A DNA stretch of 7,285 nucleotides from Thermaceae bacterium (lineage in GTDB: Bacteria > Deinococcota > Deinococci > Deinococcales > Marinithermaceae). This document shows, in pieces, positions 5,964-7,285 of the stretch. The notes beneath the pieces were generated by a model. The model was not told where the DNA came from. It worked only from the letters and a program-made list of their open reading frames with translations, and made no database searches. Where the stretch lies: positions 1-7,285 of the forward strand of contig WFXV01000056.1 in NCBI GenBank assembly GCA_015490435.1. Reading direction: 5' to 3'. Every line of letters begins with the position of its first letter. Positions within the stretch are counted from its first letter, which is position 1. The position numbers and the translations under genes were made by a program.

Positions 5964-5987
5964 CGTGGGCGATGTCCTGGCTTAGCC
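5949..5987 (+). repeat. Pair of GGCTTAGCC repeats flanking the ftsY start
   Basis: GGCTTAGCC occurs at 5949-5957, over the gltX stop, and at 5979-5987, in ftsY codons 3-6. The copies start 30 bases apart, about three helical turns. Each copy is itself a small palindrome (GGCT-T-AGCC). Function is unknown, and the second copy is coding, so chance is possible. Confidence 0.4.
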
Positions 5988-6895
5988 GGATCAAGGCCGG
6001 CCTCAAAAAGACCGCGGAGCAGCTCAACCGGGCGGTGCCTTGGGGGGCGGACCCCGAGGAGGTGCTCGAGGAGCTCGAGTACGCGCTAATCGCCGCCGAC
6101 GTGGGGATCGAGGCCACCGAGGCGATCCTCAAGGAGGTCCGGGAGCAAAAGCCGAAGGACCTCCGCGAGGCAGTAAAGCAGGCGATCATGCTCCAGCTCG
6201 AGCCCGACGAGCGCCGCCGCCGCCTGCGCAAGCTCGGCTTCAAGCCCGACGCCCGCAGAAAGCTCGTCGAGCCCCAGGGCCACGTCGTGCTCATGGTCGG
6301 GGTCAACGGCGTGGGCAAGACCACCACCATCGCCAAGCTCGGCCGCTACTACCAGCAGGCGGGCAAGAAGGTGCTCTTCGCCGCCGGCGATACCTTCCGC
6401 GCCGCCGGGGGCGAGCAGCTCAAGCTATGGGGCGAGCGGCTCGGCATCCCGGTGATCACCGCCCCCGAGGGCGCGGACCCCGCCGCCCTCGCCTTCGACG
6501 CCGCGAAGGCCCGCGCCGCCCGGGGCTTCGACCTCCTCTTCGTGGACACCGCCGGCCGGCTCCACACCAAGCACAACCTGATGGAGGAGCTCAAGAAGGT
6601 CAAACGGGCGATCCAGAAGGCGGACCCCGCCGAGCCCGGCGAGGTCTGGCTGGTGCTCGACGCCACCGTGGGCCAAAACGGTATCCAACAGGCGAAGCGC
6701 TTCCACGAGGCGGTGGGCCTCACCGGGGTGATCGTCACCAAGCTCGACGGCACCGCCAAGGGCGGGGTCCTGATCCCGATCGTCCGGGAGCTCGGGGTGC
6801 CGATCAAGTTCATCGGCGTGGGCGAGGGTCCCGACGACCTCCAGCCCTTCGACGCTGGGGCCTACGCCGAGGCCCTCCTGGGGGAGGCGGCATGA
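5972..6895 (+). CDS. ftsY: Signal recognition particle receptor FtsY
   Basis: A 307-residue SRP-type GTPase that docks the SRP-ribosome complex at the membrane for co-translational insertion. The helical N domain spans about residues 1-95. The G domain follows with P-loop GVNGVGKTT (110-118), DTFRAA (140-145), DTAGR (192-196), the specificity motif TKLDGTAKGG (256-265) and GVGEGPDDLQPFD (282-294). There is no long acidic A domain; only a short amphipathic N-terminus (MSWLSRIKAGLKKT) is present for membrane contact, as I recall for the short Thermus FtsY. Motifs look fully intact. ATG 5972 lies 8 bases after TAGAAT, 16 bases beyond the gltX stop. The stop overlaps the next gene's start as ATGA, so ftsY and the thiol oxidoreductase gene are probably one unit. 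Confidence 0.97.
   Translation: MSWLSRIKAGLKKTAEQLNRAVPWGADPEEVLEELEYALIAADVGIEATEAILKEVREQKPKDLREAVKQAIMLQLEPDERRRRLRKLGFKPDARRKLVEPQGHVVLMVGVNGVGKTTTIAKLGRYYQQAGKKVLFAAGDTFRAAGGEQLKLWGERLGIPVITAPEGADPAALAFDAAKARAARGFDLLFVDTAGRLHTKHNLMEELKKVKRAIQKADPAEPGEVWLVLDATVGQNGIQQAKRFHEAVGLTGVIVTKLDGTAKGGVLIPIVRELGVPIKFIGVGEGPDDLQPFDAGAYAEALLGEAA
6883..6895 (+). promoter_or_regulatory. Shine-Dalgarno and ATGA coupling site, ftsY-bdbC junction
   Basis: GGAGGCGGCATGA holds the Shine-Dalgarno GGAGG 4 bases before ATG 6892, with the ftsY TGA overlapping it. It is identical to the hisF-hisIE junction at 2446-2458. It sets the start of the last gene. Confidence 0.7.
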
Positions 6896-7285
6896 ACGCG
6901 AGGACGCGGGCGCTCCTGCTCCTCACCTTCGCCTGGATCGTGGCCATCGCCGCCACTGCCGGCAGCCTCTACTACTCCGAGGTCCGGCGCTTCATGCCCT
7001 GCGAGCTCTGCTGGTACCAGCGGATCTTCATGTACCCGCTGGTGCTCCTCCTCGGGATCGCGGTCTACCGGCTCGACCTCGGCATCCGCCCCTACGCGCT
7101 GGCGATGAGCCTGGTGGGCGGAAGCATCAGCCTGATCCACTACCTGGAACAAAAGGTCCCTGCCTTCCAGCCCACCGCCTGCGACGCCACCCCCATCCCC
7201 TGCAACGTCCAGTACGTGAACTACTTCGGCTTCGTTACCATTCCCTTCATGGCGCTGGTCGCGTTCACGCTGATCGCCGCCACGC
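6892..7285 (+). CDS. bdbC: DsbB/BdbC-type thiol-disulfide oxidoreductase, 3' end missing
   Basis: An integral membrane protein of the DsbB/BdbC family, which reoxidises a DsbA-like thiol oxidase and passes the electrons to quinone, allowing disulfide formation outside the cytoplasm. The 131 visible residues include a first membrane segment (about 7-28), then the redox pair C37 and C40 in PCELCWYQR, further membrane segments (about 45-59 and 68-84), and the second cysteine pair C97 and C104 (ACDATPIPCNVQY). After that come YFGFVTIPFM and a last membrane segment cut by the window edge. The short spacing of the second pair and the GFVTIP motif fit BdbC of Gram-positives and Thermus-type bacteria better than E. 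coli DsbB. Start is ATG 6892, overlapping the ftsY stop with a strong Shine-Dalgarno. Probably only the last few residues are missing. No BdbD partner is visible. Confidence 0.92.
   Translation, partial: MNARTRALLLLTFAWIVAIAATAGSLYYSEVRRFMPCELCWYQRIFMYPLVLLLGIAVYRLDLGIRPYALAMSLVGGSISLIHYLEQKVPAFQPTACDATPIPCNVQYVNYFGFVTIPFMALVAFTLIAAT

Overview
The window is GC-rich chromosomal DNA, coding almost throughout and entirely on the + strand. Its proteins look like those of the Thermaceae (Thermus, Meiothermus, Oceanithermus, Marinithermus): the glutamyl-tRNA synthetase and the short FtsY follow my recollection of the Thermus thermophilus proteins closely. Genus cannot be settled from sequence alone. 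No rRNA, tRNA, CRISPR array or insertion sequence was seen.

Layout, left to right: (1) the 3' part of a TrmA/RlmD-type RNA uracil-5-methyltransferase, 1-1005; (2) a type II toxin-antitoxin pair, Phd/YefM-type antitoxin and PIN-domain toxin, 1025-1677, with a near-palindrome lying over its promoter; (3) hisF and a fused hisIE, 1688-3099, covering the cyclase step and the second and third steps of histidine biosynthesis; (4) a CPBP-family membrane metalloprotease, 3164-4064, whose reading frame is broken by one base near a run of five C's; (5) an unrecognised small exported or membrane-anchored protein, 4074-4517; (6) gltX, 4537-5955; (7) ftsY followed by a truncated dsbB/bdbC-type thiol oxidoreductase gene, 5972 to the right edge.

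Two kinds of gene start recur. Genes that open a transcription unit (antitoxin, hisF, the 4074 gene, gltX, ftsY) have no convincing Shine-Dalgarno. Instead they carry a TANNNT -10-like hexamer ending 6-8 nt before the start codon, the layout of leaderless mRNAs known in Deinococcus-Thermus bacteria. The second genes of pairs (toxin, hisIE, bdbC) begin in a 4-base ATGA overlap with the gene before; hisIE and bdbC share an identical 13-base junction with a strong Shine-Dalgarno. The window therefore reads as several short, separately promoted units, with translational coupling inside the pairs.

No clearly new multi-gene system was found. The most useful points are the leaderless promoter series, the toxin-antitoxin operator, the protease frameshift, and the unknown exported protein beside the protease.
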